Assembly (NCBI RefSeq): GCF_045310675.1
Contig: NZ_JBJHZZ010000012.1
Span: 21,869-85,868, forward strand
Reading direction: 5' to 3'
Source of the DNA: Clostridium_AT stratigraminis
GTDB lineage: Bacteria; Bacillota; Clostridia; Clostridiales; Clostridiaceae
Length of the DNA: 64,000 nt
In this document: positions 1 through 8,228 of the stretch, one piece after another
How the letters are laid out: every line of letters begins with the position of its first letter
How positions within the stretch are numbered: position 1 is the first letter of the stretch
Notes under the pieces: model-generated
The model's database searches: none
What the model saw: the letters and a program-made list of their open reading frames with translations, nothing else
Told to the model about the DNA's origin: nothing
Program-made: the position numbers and the translations under genes

Positions 1-2610
1 AAACTTAATTTTTTCAAGGCTCATTTTACCTGCTTCAATTTTTGAGAAATCAAGTATGTCATTAATTACTTCTAAAAGAGAGCTTGCAGAAGACTTCACA
101 ATATTTAAATTCTCTCTCTGTTCCTCATCTAATTCAGTTAATAGTGTCAAATTAGTCATCCCAATTACACCATTTAAAGGAGTTCGTATCTCATGGCTCA
201 TGTTAGCTAAAAATTCACTTTTTGCACGATTGGCGGACTCCGCTTCAAGCTTAGCTCTTCTTAATTCATCAGCAGCCTTTCTTTGTTCAGTTATATCGTT
301 AAAGATAGTAGCAGCATACCCTTTTTCTGGACTATACATTAAAACTGAAAACCATCTATTATCTATTGGGGAATAAACATCATCAAATTTTATACTTTGG
401 CCACTTAAGGCTACCTCCCCCAAATAGGTAAGACTTTTTAAAAATACCCTATCGTTTTTAAACAATTCAAAGTGACGTTTGTCTAAAATATTCTCTCTCT
501 TAAGCCCAATATGCTTAGCAAATGCATTATTTGCCTCAAGATAAATAGCATCAATGGGGATATTTCTCTCATCTAGAATAATCTTGTTATAACAAAACGG
601 ATTGTCCATATTCATAAATAAGGATTGGTACTTCTCCTGACTTTCATTTAACATACGCTGCATCTTTTTCTGCTCAGTTATATCTATTGCCACACCACCA
701 ATATATTTTTTCCCCTTTGAATCATAGAAAGTAAATTTAGCACTAAGCCATTCTTGAATACCATTTTTAGTGGAAGTTGTCTCCTCTAAAGTTAATGGCT
801 CTTCGCTCTCTAGTATCTGAGTATCAATTTTTCTAAAACCTTCAGCAGTTTCCTTATCCCAAAGTTCAAATCCGTTCTTCCCTATACATTCGTCTTCACT
901 TAGGTTTATTAACTTTTCAAAAGCATTGTTAACAAATACATACTTACCATTATTGTCTTTAATATAGGCTACAGCTGGAATATTCCTCATAAATGTATTG
1001 AAACGCTCTTCGCTTTCTTTAAGAAGCCGTTCTGTCTTTTTTAGCTCTGTTATATCTGCTCCTATGACGCCTACATACTTCTTTCCATTTGTATCACTAA
1101 AAAGAAACTTGGAACTTTGCCATTCATGAACGGTATTCCCTAAACTTGTTGTCTCTTCAATAGTTAATAATTGACCACTCCTTAGTACTTGAATATCCTC
1201 ACTTATGTATCTTTCAGCGGTTTCCTTATCCCAAAGATCATAATCATTCTTCCCTATCCAATTGGTTTTAGAAGGCCCTAAAGCTTTTTCAAAAACAGGA
1301 TTGCCATAGATATAATTTCCGTTTTCATCTTTAATAAAGGCTGATACAGGAATGTTATTCATAAAGGAGTCAAATCGCTCTTCACTTTCCTTAAGAAGTT
1401 TTTGACCCTTCTTTCTTTTAGAAATATCTCTTGCTACTGCTAATATTGTTTCTTTACCTTCTAGTATGAAGCAATGAGCACTTACTTCTGTAGGTATTTT
1501 CTCCCCATCTTTCGTTAAATGGGTGACTTCATAAGTTAAATTCTTTTTTTTCTTTAATGTTTCTAACACCGTCTTAACATCACTTATATTTATATCTGTA
1601 GGTGACATATTCATAAATTCTTCTCTAGAGTATTTAAGTCTTTCTATTGCTACATCGTTTACCTCAATAAATTTGGCAGATCTTGATTTATTGTCATCAG
1701 ATAATTCGAAAACAAATGCAGCATCATTTATATTATTAAATAAATTACGAAACTTTTCCTCGCTTCGTCTAACAGCATCTTCAGCCTCTTTCTTATCATT
1801 TATATCATAACCTGTTCCTATATAACCTTCATATACTCCATAATCATTGTAATAAGGATTGCCTTTAAAAAGCAGCCATCTATAAACTCCATCGTTGCGC
1901 TTGAAACGTCCATATATTTCAAAAGGCTGCCTTTTACTGGTTAACTCTAAATAAGTTTTGAGGCAATTATCTCTGTCCTGCGAATGTATTCTATTCCAAA
2001 AATCAAGATGCACATCTTTTATTGAGACCATACCTGAAAATTCTAAAAATCTTTTATTTATATAACTTAGCTCTCCATTATTTCCTGCCATCCATATAAA
2101 TGTCGGAAAGTTTTCCAATAAGGTTGTATAAAAGGTTACAGACTTGTCCAGCTTATCTTTAAGTTGCCTAATCTTGGTTATATCATCCTCTAACTTTTGC
2201 TTTATTCGTTTATTTTCTAATCTGATTTTTGTTTCTTTAAGCTCACGGCACACAACAAATTCTAGTCTTTTAATATTTGAAGTTTCAATATAGTCGCGGC
2301 ATCCATTATTCATGAGCTTCATAGCATAGTCATCAAAATTTTTATCTGTTACCACTATAAAAGGAATATTGAGTTTATATTCGTTGAAGATTTTGAGCGC
2401 ATCTAATGAGGTAAATTTATTGTCCGAATGATTGGAAATTATTATATCCCATTCTTCTTTTTCAAGTTTATTTCTCAGGGATGATTCACTTTCAGCAATA
2501 TCCGCTGTCAAATTATACTTAAGACCTTCAAGATATTCGGTTGACATTTTAATTGTTGAATTTAATTTGCCTACAAATAATACTTTTAATTTCTTCAGAA
2601 TCTCGCCCAT
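1..2610 (-). CDS. Multi-PAS sensor histidine kinase (3' end beyond window)
   Basis: Cytoplasmic sensor kinase, read from the ATG at 2610 and open to base 1 (870 codons), so the C-terminus lies outside the window. Residues 1 to about 115 look like a receiver fold, but the usual phospho-Asp position reads IISNHSDNKF, with Asn instead of Asp. Five PAS domains follow, three with YxGxxG- or DITE-type ends (YIGTGYDIND, GADITE, GVAIDITEQKK). A HisKA H-box, NMSHEIRTPLNGVIG, is seen near bases 160-205. The ATPase domain must lie past the edge. No membrane segment is visible. It is the last gene of the chemotaxis operon, 39 bases after cheD, so co-expression is likely. PAS and H-box assignments are family knowledge; the ligand is unknown. 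Confidence 0.88.
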   Translation of the reverse strand, partial: MGEILKKLKVLFVGKLNSTIKMSTEYLEGLKYNLTADIAESESSLRNKLEKEEWDIIISNHSDNKFTSLDALKIFNEYKLNIPFIVVTDKNFDDYAMKLMNNGCRDYIETSNIKRLEFVVCRELKETKIRLENKRIKQKLEDDITKIRQLKDKLDKSVTFYTTLLENFPTFIWMAGNNGELSYINKRFLEFSGMVSIKDVHLDFWNRIHSQDRDNCLKTYLELTSKRQPFEIYGRFKRNDGVYRWLLFKGNPYYNDYGVYEGYIGTGYDINDKKEAEDAVRRSEEKFRNLFNNINDAAFVFELSDDNKSRSAKFIEVNDVAIERLKYSREEFMNMSPTDINISDVKTVLETLKKKKNLTYEVTHLTKDGEKIPTEVSAHCFILEGKETILAVARDISKRKKGQKLLKESEERFDSFMNNIPVSAFIKDENGNYIYGNPVFEKALGPSKTNWIGKNDYDLWDKETAERYISEDIQVLRSGQLLTIEETTSLGNTVHEWQSSKFLFSDTNGKKYVGVIGADITELKKTERLLKESEERFNTFMRNIPAVAYIKDNNGKYVFVNNAFEKLINLSEDECIGKNGFELWDKETAEGFRKIDTQILESEEPLTLEETTSTKNGIQEWLSAKFTFYDSKGKKYIGGVAIDITEQKKMQRMLNESQEKYQSLFMNMDNPFCYNKIILDERNIPIDAIYLEANNAFAKHIGLKRENILDKRHFELFKNDRVFLKSLTYLGEVALSGQSIKFDDVYSPIDNRWFSVLMYSPEKGYAATIFNDITEQRKAADELRRAKLEAESANRAKSEFLANMSHEIRTPLNGVIGMTNLTLLTELDEEQRENLNIVKSSASSLLEVINDILDFSKIEAGKMSLEKIKF

Positions 2611-2649
2611 ACTAATCCCCTTATATTTCAATTTAATATAAAAAAGATA

Positions 2650-3123
2650 TTATATTATTAACGGTTGTGTCATAGTCTTTATATTTCCTGTGCCTACCTC
2701 CATATATATTGTTCTGCTCTGAAATCCACCTACCTGTGTATATTTGTAGTTTAACCCTAGTCCCTCTAATACTTCCCTAACTGCTTCAATATTTCTCCTT
2801 CCTATATTAAAAACATCATTTTTCCTAATAGAGTCAGAACCCCCAAACAGCTGCACTTCCAATTCGCTCTTATAGCAACCAAATTTATAGCACATTTCAT
2901 TTATAAGCAGTGGTACTCCCATAATTGCGTAATAACATGGTCGTTCATTATTTTCTTTACTTAAAGAAATTGGTGAAGGTAATGCAATATGCACCATACC
3001 AGCAACGAATCTTGACGGAGCATATACAGTCACCGCAACGCATGAACCAAGGGCAAAGGTTTTAATCATATCCTTTTTATCATTAGATATCACGTATTCT
3101 CCAATTCCAACAAACTTATCCAT
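2650..3123 (-). CDS. cheD: Chemoreceptor glutamine deamidase CheD
   Basis: CheD deamidates glutamines in the methylation helices of chemoreceptors and in Bacillus also works with CheC and CheY-P. The 157-residue protein has the family signature ALGSCVAVTVYAP with the catalytic Cys, then GMVHIALPSP with the catalytic His, and a typical length. It starts 7 bases after the cheB stop, inside the che operon. No cheC is seen in the operon, so here CheD may act alone on the receptor encoded at 5056-7455. The conserved core and context make this call firm. Confidence 0.95.
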   Translation of the reverse strand: MDKFVGIGEYVISNDKKDMIKTFALGSCVAVTVYAPSRFVAGMVHIALPSPISLSKENNERPCYYAIMGVPLLINEMCYKFGCYKSELEVQLFGGSDSIRKNDVFNIGRRNIEAVREVLEGLGLNYKYTQVGGFQSRTIYMEVGTGNIKTMTQPLII

Positions 3124-3130
3124 AAGGTTA

Positions 3131-4162
3131 TCATTCCTTTAACATTGAATATATTAGGCTCGGTATATTCTCAAGATTAGTCTGCTTTTCTACAGCACCA
3201 ATATTAAAAGCTACCTTTGGCATCCCATAAACCACGCTAGAATTTTCATTTTGCCCTATTGTCCTAGCCCCGTTATTTTTCATAGTCAGGAGCCCCTTTG
3301 CACCATCGTATCCCATCCCAGTAAGTATTACACCAACAGCATTTTTACCTGCCTCTTTTGCCACTGACTCAAAGAGAACATCTACAGAAGGGCAGTGTCC
3401 ATTTACTTTATCTCCATTAAAGCACTCAACCTTGTACTTATCCCCAAACTTTTTAATCCTCATATGCTTATCTCCTGGAGCTATTAAAACACTTCCTCGC
3501 TCTACGACATCTCCTGTTATTGCTTCACGAACATTAAATGGAGTAAAATTATTAAGTCTTTCTGCAAACATTTTTGAAAACACTGGGGGTATATGCTGTA
3601 CAATTACTATACCAGGTACATTATTAGGCAAGGACTTCAAAGTATTGAAAATGGCCTCTGTACCTCCTGTGGAGGCTCCTATGGCAATAATCTTGTTGCT
3701 AATAATTGAGTCTTTTTTAAGTATAGTTTCCACCTTTTGATTTTCTTCTCTTAATTTTATCACCTTAGATGTTGATGATATTTTAATCTTATAAATTAGC
3801 TCATCTATAAGTGTTTCTACACCTTTGACAGATTGAACATCAGGCTTAATAACAAAATCTACGGCACCTGCATTCAAGGCATCAAACACAGCATTACTTA
3901 CAGTGCTAACTACAATAACTGGTAATGAATACTGAGGTAATAACCTTTTAATAAATTCAATTCCGTTCATTTTAGGCATTTCTATATCACAAGTCATAAC
4001 ATCGGGCCTAAATTTCAAAATTTTATCTCTTGCATCAAATGGATCAACCGCTTTTGCAACAACCTCGATTTCAGAATCAGAAGATATTCCCCTAGAAAGA
4101 ACTTCCCTGAATACAAGACTATCATCTACAACTAGAACCTTAATCTTTTTACTTCTTATCAT
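3131..4162 (-). CDS. cheB: Chemotaxis response regulator protein-glutamate methylesterase CheB
   Basis: CheB removes methyl groups from receptor glutamates when phosphorylated by CheA. The N-terminal receiver has VLVVDDS and the phospho-acceptor in MTCDIEMPKMNG (Asp near residue 58). The C-terminal methylesterase has all three catalytic regions: GASTGGTEAI (Ser), VQHIPPVFSKMFA (His) and ILTGMGYDGA (Asp). At 343 residues it is of normal length. It lies between cheR (5-base gap) and cheD (7-base gap), so the three adaptation enzymes are probably translationally linked. Confidence 0.96.
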   Translation of the reverse strand: MIRSKKIKVLVVDDSLVFREVLSRGISSDSEIEVVAKAVDPFDARDKILKFRPDVMTCDIEMPKMNGIEFIKRLLPQYSLPVIVVSTVSNAVFDALNAGAVDFVIKPDVQSVKGVETLIDELIYKIKISSTSKVIKLREENQKVETILKKDSIISNKIIAIGASTGGTEAIFNTLKSLPNNVPGIVIVQHIPPVFSKMFAERLNNFTPFNVREAITGDVVERGSVLIAPGDKHMRIKKFGDKYKVECFNGDKVNGHCPSVDVLFESVAKEAGKNAVGVILTGMGYDGAKGLLTMKNNGARTIGQNENSSVVYGMPKVAFNIGAVEKQTNLENIPSLIYSMLKE

Positions 4163-4167
4163 TTTAT

Positions 4168-4983
4168 TTATTCCTTTCTGTAGACTGATGGCATAATATG
4201 TTTAAATCCAGTTTCATCACGATTGATGGATTCTGAATGACCAATGAAGAGATATCCTCCATATTCCAAAGCATCATAAAACTTATTAATTAATTCTTTC
4301 TTAGTTTCATTATCAAAATAGATCATTACATTTCTACAGAATATTGTATGAAACTTTTTTTTAAAAGGAAAAATTCTATCCATTAAATTAAACTTTCTAT
4401 ATATAATTTCATTCCTTATTTGATCAATAAGGACATTTTTTTCACTATCTATCTTTTTAAAATAATTAAATCTCCAATTAAGTGGGATTGATGCTATTTC
4501 TTCACTACTGTATTCACCTTTCATTGCAATATCTAGAACCTTACTTGAAATATCTGTGGCTAATATCTTAGTATTCCACCATTTTTTATCACAACCTAAA
4601 AATTCATCGATTATCATTGATAAAGTATATGGCTCCTCACCTGTTGAACAACCGGCACTCCAAACACGTAAATCTTTATCCTTAACAGTTTGCTTAATAT
4701 AAGGTAAAACCTTATCCCTAAAAAAATAAAAATGATCGACTTCCCTCATAAAAAATGTATGATTTGTTGTTATCTTATCAATCAGAGTAGTTACAGCATC
4801 ACCAGTTTTATCTGAAATTACATAATTGAAATACTCTGAAAAATTGTTAAAACCTTTTTGTGTAAGTACATTTTGAAGTCTTCCAGTTACAAGGGTCTGC
4901 TTACGTTCTCCTAAATTAATACCATATTGGCTTTTAATAAAACTTGCCAATTGCATATACTCTCTCTGTGTAATTTCTAACAT
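4168..4983 (-). CDS. cheR: Chemotaxis protein-glutamate O-methyltransferase CheR
   Basis: CheR transfers methyl groups from S-adenosylmethionine to receptor glutamates. The 271-residue protein has the N-terminal helical domain and the SAM-binding motif LRVWSAGCSTGEEPYTL, then IFCRNVMIYFD and GGYLFIGHSES, all hallmarks of CheR. It follows the MCP gene by 72 bases and is followed closely by cheB. Length and motifs are normal, and nothing suggests decay. Confidence 0.96.
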   Translation of the reverse strand: MLEITQREYMQLASFIKSQYGINLGERKQTLVTGRLQNVLTQKGFNNFSEYFNYVISDKTGDAVTTLIDKITTNHTFFMREVDHFYFFRDKVLPYIKQTVKDKDLRVWSAGCSTGEEPYTLSMIIDEFLGCDKKWWNTKILATDISSKVLDIAMKGEYSSEEIASIPLNWRFNYFKKIDSEKNVLIDQIRNEIIYRKFNLMDRIFPFKKKFHTIFCRNVMIYFDNETKKELINKFYDALEYGGYLFIGHSESINRDETGFKHIMPSVYRKE

Positions 4984-5055
4984 TTAAAATCACCCTACGT
5001 GTTTATATTATCAAAGAGAGCCTTTTAAAGACTCTCTCCATTTTTAAATTAAACT

Positions 5056-7455
5056 TTAATATTTTCCAAATTCTGTATCACTTAGTACTATATTTGGCTT
5101 CGTTATTGCAGCTTCCAGCATGGACTCATCAATATCAGTAACTCTATTTTTCTTTCTTTCAGCCATGTTTTCAAGCATTCTAAGAACATCTGGATTTAAT
5201 TCCTCAAGACTTTTTATTTTCGAACTATCTTTTTTTAGTTTGAACTTTCCCACTAATTGCTTTAAAGTTTCAGCTTGTCCAGATAGTTCCTCGCTTGCTG
5301 CCGCACATTCTTCAGAGGTTGCGGAGTTTGCCTGCACAACTTGTGATACTTGTGTTATGCCTTGGTTAATCTGTGCAATGCCTGCAGCCTGCTCGTTTGA
5401 TGCAGCTGCAATTTCACCAACTAATGCTGCTACCTTTGTAACAGTATCAACAATTTCTCCTAATGCACTAGCAGTTTCATTTGCTATTTTTGTTCCACCG
5501 TCTGACTTCTTTATAGAATTTTCAATGAGCGCAGTTGTCTCTTTTGCAGCATCTGCTGAACGAGCTGCTAAATTTCTAACTTCTTCCGCTACAACAGCAA
5601 ATCCTTTTCCATGTTGTCCTGCTCTTGCAGCTTCAACAGCAGCATTTAAGGCTAGAATATTGGTTTGGAAAGCTATATCATCAATTACCTTTATAATCTT
5701 TGATATATTACCTGATGATTCGTTAATTTCCTCCATAGCCTTTAGCATCTCTTTCATTTGATTATTCCCTAGGACTGCTTCATCCTTGGCACTCAATGAA
5801 AGCTCATTGGCCTGGTTTGCGTTTCCTGCATTTTGCTTAGTCTGAGCTGCAATTTCCTCTATGGAGGCAGTTAATTCCTCTATAGAGCTTGCCTGCTCTG
5901 TGGAGCCTTGTGACAATGTTTGTGCTGAATCAGATACCTGATTTGAACCAGATGCAACCTGCTGTGAAGCGTTGTTAATATTATTTAAAACTTCGTTAAA
6001 AGCTTTTATTGTTGCATTAATGTCGTTCTTTATCCTTGCATACTCTCCCTTATAGTCTCCTATCATACCAACAGTAAGGTTGCCATCAGCCATCTCTTTA
6101 AGTACTTCTGAAGCTTCTCTTATTGGTTCTACTACTGCATTAATAGTATTGTTAAACCCTTCAAGTATTTCTTTGAATCCTCCATTAAACTTATTAGAGT
6201 TTCCTCTTAAGCTTAAATCTCCATTTACCGCTGCACTTGATACTGTCTCTACTTCACTTATAAGATCCTTGATATTTTGCATCATTACAATTATAGCAGG
6301 CATAATTTTATCATTATCACTTCTCTTGCCTACCTTTCTCAATTCCTCCAAGCTGCTTGTATCTCCCTGCGATACATCAACAACGATATCTTGAATATGA
6401 AGTAATCGAGATTGGACTGCATTTATTGCGTCAGAAAATTCTCTTAGCATTCCTTTATGTCCTTCGGTCATTTTTAAAGAATAATCATTCACTGACATTT
6501 TTCCAATTACTTGCATAGCTTCATTTATTGGATTAACAACAACATCTAATAAATTGTTTGTTCCGCCTATGATATCACGATAACCACCTTGAAATCTTTC
6601 CTCGTCTCCTCTAGCATTTAGATTACCCTTAGAAGCTTCATCTAAAAGTTTTCCCTGCTCACTTACCAAATTATGCAAGGTTTCTATCATCTTATCAAAG
6701 GCTGACATAAGTACTCCAACTTCATCCTTTGTATTGGCTTCTATCTTCATATCAAGATTACCTGATGCCACTTCTTCTGCAAAGCTAACCATTTTTTTGA
6801 TAGGATTACCTATAATTTTTGATATAAATATTCCGAGGAAAATTGCTATAGCAACACCTATTGCTATTATGATAATCATTGTTATTACTGCTTGATTTGC
6901 TGATGATTGATTAGCATCTGCATCTTGCTTAGCAAGGCTAACCTTACCATCTAACAAATTATTAATTGCATTTTCCATTGCACTTGCAATGCTTGCGCCA
7001 TCACTATATAAGCTTGAGATTGCTTGTTCACTTTGATTTGAATTTGCAAGGCTTATTTCTTTATCTCTATAAGCCTTATAATCCTCTAATGCTTTTTGCA
7101 AAGTATTAAAATCTTTGAGGGTTTTATCATCTTTTATTCCCACTTGAAAACTAGAAAGACTTGTAGATATTTTTTTGTCAAGATCGCTAAACTGACTAAT
7201 TGACTTTTGTCTCTGAGCAGCATCCTTTGTATAGATAGCATCTCTTAAGTTAACACGTTCCAATTGATAATATTCCATTGCCTTTGCCATATCATCTAGT
7301 GTTGACGTGTGCCAAGAATACATCTCCTCATCCATAACTTGAATCTTTTTTATATTTATAACGCCTACAACACCAACTGTACCTGCAATTACAGCTATAA
7401 TTATAAAACCTATTAAAAGCTTTGATGCAATTTTTAAATTATAAAACCATTTCAT
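5056..7455 (-). CDS. Methyl-accepting chemotaxis protein with 4HB sensor and repeated HAMP-like linker
   Basis: Transmembrane chemoreceptor of 799 residues. An N-terminal membrane segment (residues about 12-33) is followed by an extracytoplasmic helical four-helix-bundle region (MCP 4HB type), a second membrane segment near 190-212 and a HAMP domain with NPIKKMVSFAEEVASGNLDM. Two or three more HAMP-like repeats follow (NGDLSLRG..., ADGNLTVGM..., each preceded by VNPINEA or VEPIREA). The signalling hairpin tip is seen as IIKVIDDIAFQTNILALNAAVEAARAG. Being inside a che operon, it is probably the dedicated receptor of this CheA/CheW set. The stacked HAMP-like units resemble receptors of clusters that do not simply control flagella; that reading is inference. 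Confidence 0.95.
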   Translation of the reverse strand: MKWFYNLKIASKLLIGFIIIAVIAGTVGVVGVINIKKIQVMDEEMYSWHTSTLDDMAKAMEYYQLERVNLRDAIYTKDAAQRQKSISQFSDLDKKISTSLSSFQVGIKDDKTLKDFNTLQKALEDYKAYRDKEISLANSNQSEQAISSLYSDGASIASAMENAINNLLDGKVSLAKQDADANQSSANQAVITMIIIIAIGVAIAIFLGIFISKIIGNPIKKMVSFAEEVASGNLDMKIEANTKDEVGVLMSAFDKMIETLHNLVSEQGKLLDEASKGNLNARGDEERFQGGYRDIIGGTNNLLDVVVNPINEAMQVIGKMSVNDYSLKMTEGHKGMLREFSDAINAVQSRLLHIQDIVVDVSQGDTSSLEELRKVGKRSDNDKIMPAIIVMMQNIKDLISEVETVSSAAVNGDLSLRGNSNKFNGGFKEILEGFNNTINAVVEPIREASEVLKEMADGNLTVGMIGDYKGEYARIKNDINATIKAFNEVLNNINNASQQVASGSNQVSDSAQTLSQGSTEQASSIEELTASIEEIAAQTKQNAGNANQANELSLSAKDEAVLGNNQMKEMLKAMEEINESSGNISKIIKVIDDIAFQTNILALNAAVEAARAGQHGKGFAVVAEEVRNLAARSADAAKETTALIENSIKKSDGGTKIANETASALGEIVDTVTKVAALVGEIAAASNEQAAGIAQINQGITQVSQVVQANSATSEECAAASEELSGQAETLKQLVGKFKLKKDSSKIKSLEELNPDVLRMLENMAERKKNRVTDIDESMLEAAITKPNIVLSDTEFGKY

Positions 7456-7479
7456 CCTTTAAATCCCCCTATTTTTTTT

Positions 7480-7986
7480 CTAAAGTGTTTCACTCAAATT
7501 TTCGATTTCATCTTCTGTAAGAAGTTTTTCACAATCTAAGATTAGTTTTACATCATTTCCAACCTTGCCAATTCCCTTTATGTACTTGTTTTGTTGTCCT
7601 TTGCTTACCGATGGAGGAGGGACAATATTTTGTTCCTGTATAGAGAGTACTTCTGAGACACTATCTACAATAAGCCCAATGGATAAATCCTTTATATCAA
7701 TTACAATTACACAGGTTCTTTCATTGTATGCCCTGGGCTCCTTTTTGAATCTTAGTCTAACATCCATTACAGGAATAATTTTTCCTCTTAAATTAACAAT
7801 TCCTTTAACATAATTAGGTAACTGTGGAACCTCAGTAATTGGCTGTATTCCAATAATTTCTGTGACATATTTAATTTCGATACCATAGAATTCAGTACCT
7901 AAGGAAAATGTTAAAAACTTCCCTCTTTGGGTATCTTCCTCCTGTTCTAGTATTTCCAGTTCTTTTGACTTTTCCATCTTATTCAC
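7480..7986 (-). CDS. cheW: Chemotaxis coupling protein CheW
   Basis: CheW links CheA to receptors at the membrane. The 168-residue protein has the CheW fold signatures FSLGTEFYGIEI near residue 30, ITEVPQLPNYVKGIVNLRGKIIPVMDVR and IGLIVDSVSEVLSI. An acidic N-terminal stretch of about 20 residues (LEILEQEEDT) precedes the domain. The gene sits between the Spo0E-like gene (22-base gap) and the receptor gene (24-base gap). The call is firm. Confidence 0.95.
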   Translation of the reverse strand: MNKMEKSKELEILEQEEDTQRGKFLTFSLGTEFYGIEIKYVTEIIGIQPITEVPQLPNYVKGIVNLRGKIIPVMDVRLRFKKEPRAYNERTCVIVIDIKDLSIGLIVDSVSEVLSIQEQNIVPPPSVSKGQQNKYIKGIGKVGNDVKLILDCEKLLTEDEIENLSETL

Positions 7987-8008
7987 CTCTTTCCTTCATT
8001 CATGCCAT

Positions 8009-8176
8009 TTAGTCATTATTAGGCAACTGTATTTGTATTTTAGTATATTTAACTATTTGTAGATCAAGTTTTTCACTAATGTCCAAAGTTTTTATAGAAT
8101 TTCCTTCTTCTATGGCTTCATGAAGTTTACCCCTAAGGCCGTCTATATTATTGCAAATTATTTCTATATTATTCAT
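8009..8176 (-). CDS. Spo0E-like aspartyl-phosphate phosphatase, inside the che operon
   Basis: A 55-residue protein, MNNIEIICNNIDGLRGKL at the N-terminus. It matches the Spo0E-like pattern I-x2-LR-x2-L ... S-x2-LD-x2-I-x-Y: IDGLRGKL, then SEKLDLQIVKY. Spo0E-type proteins are small helical phosphatases that remove phosphate from response regulators such as Spo0A. The gene lies between cheA (52-base gap) and cheW (22-base gap) on the same strand, so it is probably co-transcribed with the chemotaxis genes. The ribosome binding site is weak (AAAGAAG well upstream), so translation may depend on read-through from cheA. Its target, Spo0A or one of the CheY or CheB receivers, cannot be told from sequence. 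Confidence 0.8.
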   Translation of the reverse strand: MNNIEIICNNIDGLRGKLHEAIEEGNSIKTLDISEKLDLQIVKYTKIQIQLPNND

Positions 8177-8228
8177 ATAATCCGGTTTAGTACTTCTTTA
8201 ATAATATAGGTTAGCAGATTATTATAGG

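Noticed and set aside
5120..5761. 213-codon plus-strand frame
   Set aside because: It lies opposite the MCP signalling domain, a common shadow of Ala/Glu-rich helices.
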